Assembly: GCA_946613735.1 (NCBI GenBank)
Contig: CAMOFS010000082.1
Location: forward strand, 1-6,860
DNA from: an uncultured Lachnospiraceae bacterium
Lineage (GTDB): Bacteria > Bacillota_A > Clostridia > Lachnospirales > Lachnospiraceae
Direction: 5' to 3'
Length of the DNA stretch: 6,860 bases
In this document: positions 6,138-6,860 of the stretch, in pieces
Layout: every line of letters starts with the position of its first letter
Numbering within the stretch: the first letter of the stretch is position 1
Program-made: the position numbers and the translations under genes
The notes under the pieces: model-generated
Database searches by the model: none
What the model saw: only the letters and a program-made list of their open reading frames with translations
Told to the model about the DNA's origin: nothing

Positions 6138-6860
6138 ATGGATACAACGGTCACAAATGACAGAAATTCTTATATCGATCTGTGCCGGGCCATAGCAGTT
6201 TTAGATGTTTTGGCAGGGCATACGGCTTTTTGGGTGATGTTTTGGGAGACTCCGAATATTGTAAAAAGCATGACCCTTTTATTTGAAGTACCCGTATTTT
6301 TCTTTTTATCCGGATGGGCATCCTCCCTCAGATATCCCGATGTTAAAAAATCTATTTACGGTATTACCAGATTCTGGCTTCAATGGGTGTACTTTGTCAC
6401 TGTTATGGCCATTGTCTGCATGATAAGCCTTCATACCCGCTATCCGATAGAGGGGGTATCAGGCCCGGCGGATCTGATACAAAACTATTTCTTTACCGTA
6501 AGCTTTCCCGGATTTTCCATAGTGTCCATCTCTCTGTGGTGGGTAGAGGCCTTTTTTATAGTCATACCCCTCATGACAGCCATTCTTGTACTGATAAAAA
6601 AGACCCGCCATCAAAAGCTTTTTGAGATCCTGCTTTGCGTGGCAGCAGGGGCAATATTTATGGTGTGGTCGATCATGTCCGGCGATGTAGGCTCGGGCAC
6701 GGTCTATACCGCACCGGTCCCGGAAGCAGATATGGGACTTAAAAATCTCATCATCATGAAAAGCTCAGAGTCCGGTGTTACCATACCTTTTCTGGCATTT
6801 TTCTGGCTTCTGGGATATAACAGGAAAATGCTAAAGATCGATAAATGGTGGAAATTACTG
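6138..6860 (+). CDS. Acyltransferase 3 family membrane protein (5' part, runs off the window)
   Basis: The frame is open from ATG 6138 to the last base, giving 241 residues without a stop. The start RNSYIDLCRAIAVLDVLAGHT (9-29) contains the R-x10-H pattern (R17, H28) of acyltransferase-3 proteins. Next comes FEVPVFFFLSGW (49-60), equivalent to the family's PxFFFLSG segment. Several hydrophobic segments follow (about 78-96, 129-153, 162-180, 214-226). These proteins move acyl groups, often acetyl, across or at the membrane onto polysaccharide or lipid-linked sugars. Family members are usually 330-380 residues, so roughly a third is missing. The start is uncertain: AGGA at 6122-6125 is 12 bases from the ATG, while an in-frame TTG at 6129 is only 3 bases from it. 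The gene sits 18 bases after the UbiA-type gene, most likely in the same operon. Its acceptor, presumably the glycan made by the neighbours, is inferred. Confidence 0.88.
   Translation, partial: MDTTVTNDRNSYIDLCRAIAVLDVLAGHTAFWVMFWETPNIVKSMTLLFEVPVFFFLSGWASSLRYPDVKKSIYGITRFWLQWVYFVTVMAIVCMISLHTRYPIEGVSGPADLIQNYFFTVSFPGFSIVSISLWWVEAFFIVIPLMTAILVLIKKTRHQKLFEILLCVAAGAIFMVWSIMSGDVGSGTVYTAPVPEADMGLKNLIIMKSSESGVTIPFLAFFWLLGYNRKMLKIDKWWKLL

Noticed and set aside
6383..6625. 80-codon plus-strand frame starting at 6383
   Set aside because: It overlaps the acyltransferase-3 coding frame, which shows clear family motifs and membrane segments; this other frame has no ribosome site and is rich in Cys, His and Ser without a domain.

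Overview
The window carries five genes plus the tail of a sixth, all on the + strand. The organism looks like a mid-GC Firmicute, most likely a gut or rumen Lachnospiraceae (Butyrivibrio and relatives). The reasons are frequent ATA isoleucine codons, an AGGAGG ribosome site, a Big_2-type Ig domain on a secreted protein, and the mix of a secreted serpin with cell-surface glycan genes. This assignment is an inference from style and gene content, not a database match.

Layout: 1-66 is the last 21 codons of an upstream gene, possibly a papain-fold cysteine peptidase. 98-1894 encodes a polytopic membrane protein of the DUF6311 / GT-C glycosyltransferase-like type. 1972-3474 encodes a secreted serpin with an N-terminal Big_2 domain. 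3490-5214 encodes a second DUF6311-like protein, clearly a paralogue of the first. 5265-6119 encodes a UbiA-superfamily enzyme of the decaprenyl-phosphate phosphoribosyltransferase (DPPR synthase) type, with a TTG start. 6138-6860 is the first 241 codons of an acyltransferase-3 family membrane protein that runs off the window. There is no intergenic stretch longer than about 80 bases, and no RNA gene, mobile element, CRISPR array or convincing terminator was seen.

How the parts may work together: the UbiA-type enzyme would load a phosphopentosyl group from PRPP onto a polyprenyl phosphate. The two GT-C-like proteins have the fold expected of enzymes that use polyprenyl-phosphate sugars outside the membrane. 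The acyltransferase would decorate the resulting glycan. The serpin would act outside the cell against a serine protease, and its reactive loop suggests an Arg-specific, trypsin-like target. The serpin lies between the two paralogous membrane proteins and appears to have its own promoter. The most interesting points are this serpin-in-glycan-locus arrangement, the lysine at the serpin P17 hinge position, and a near-consensus promoter whose predicted start falls on the ATG of the first gene (a possible leaderless mRNA).
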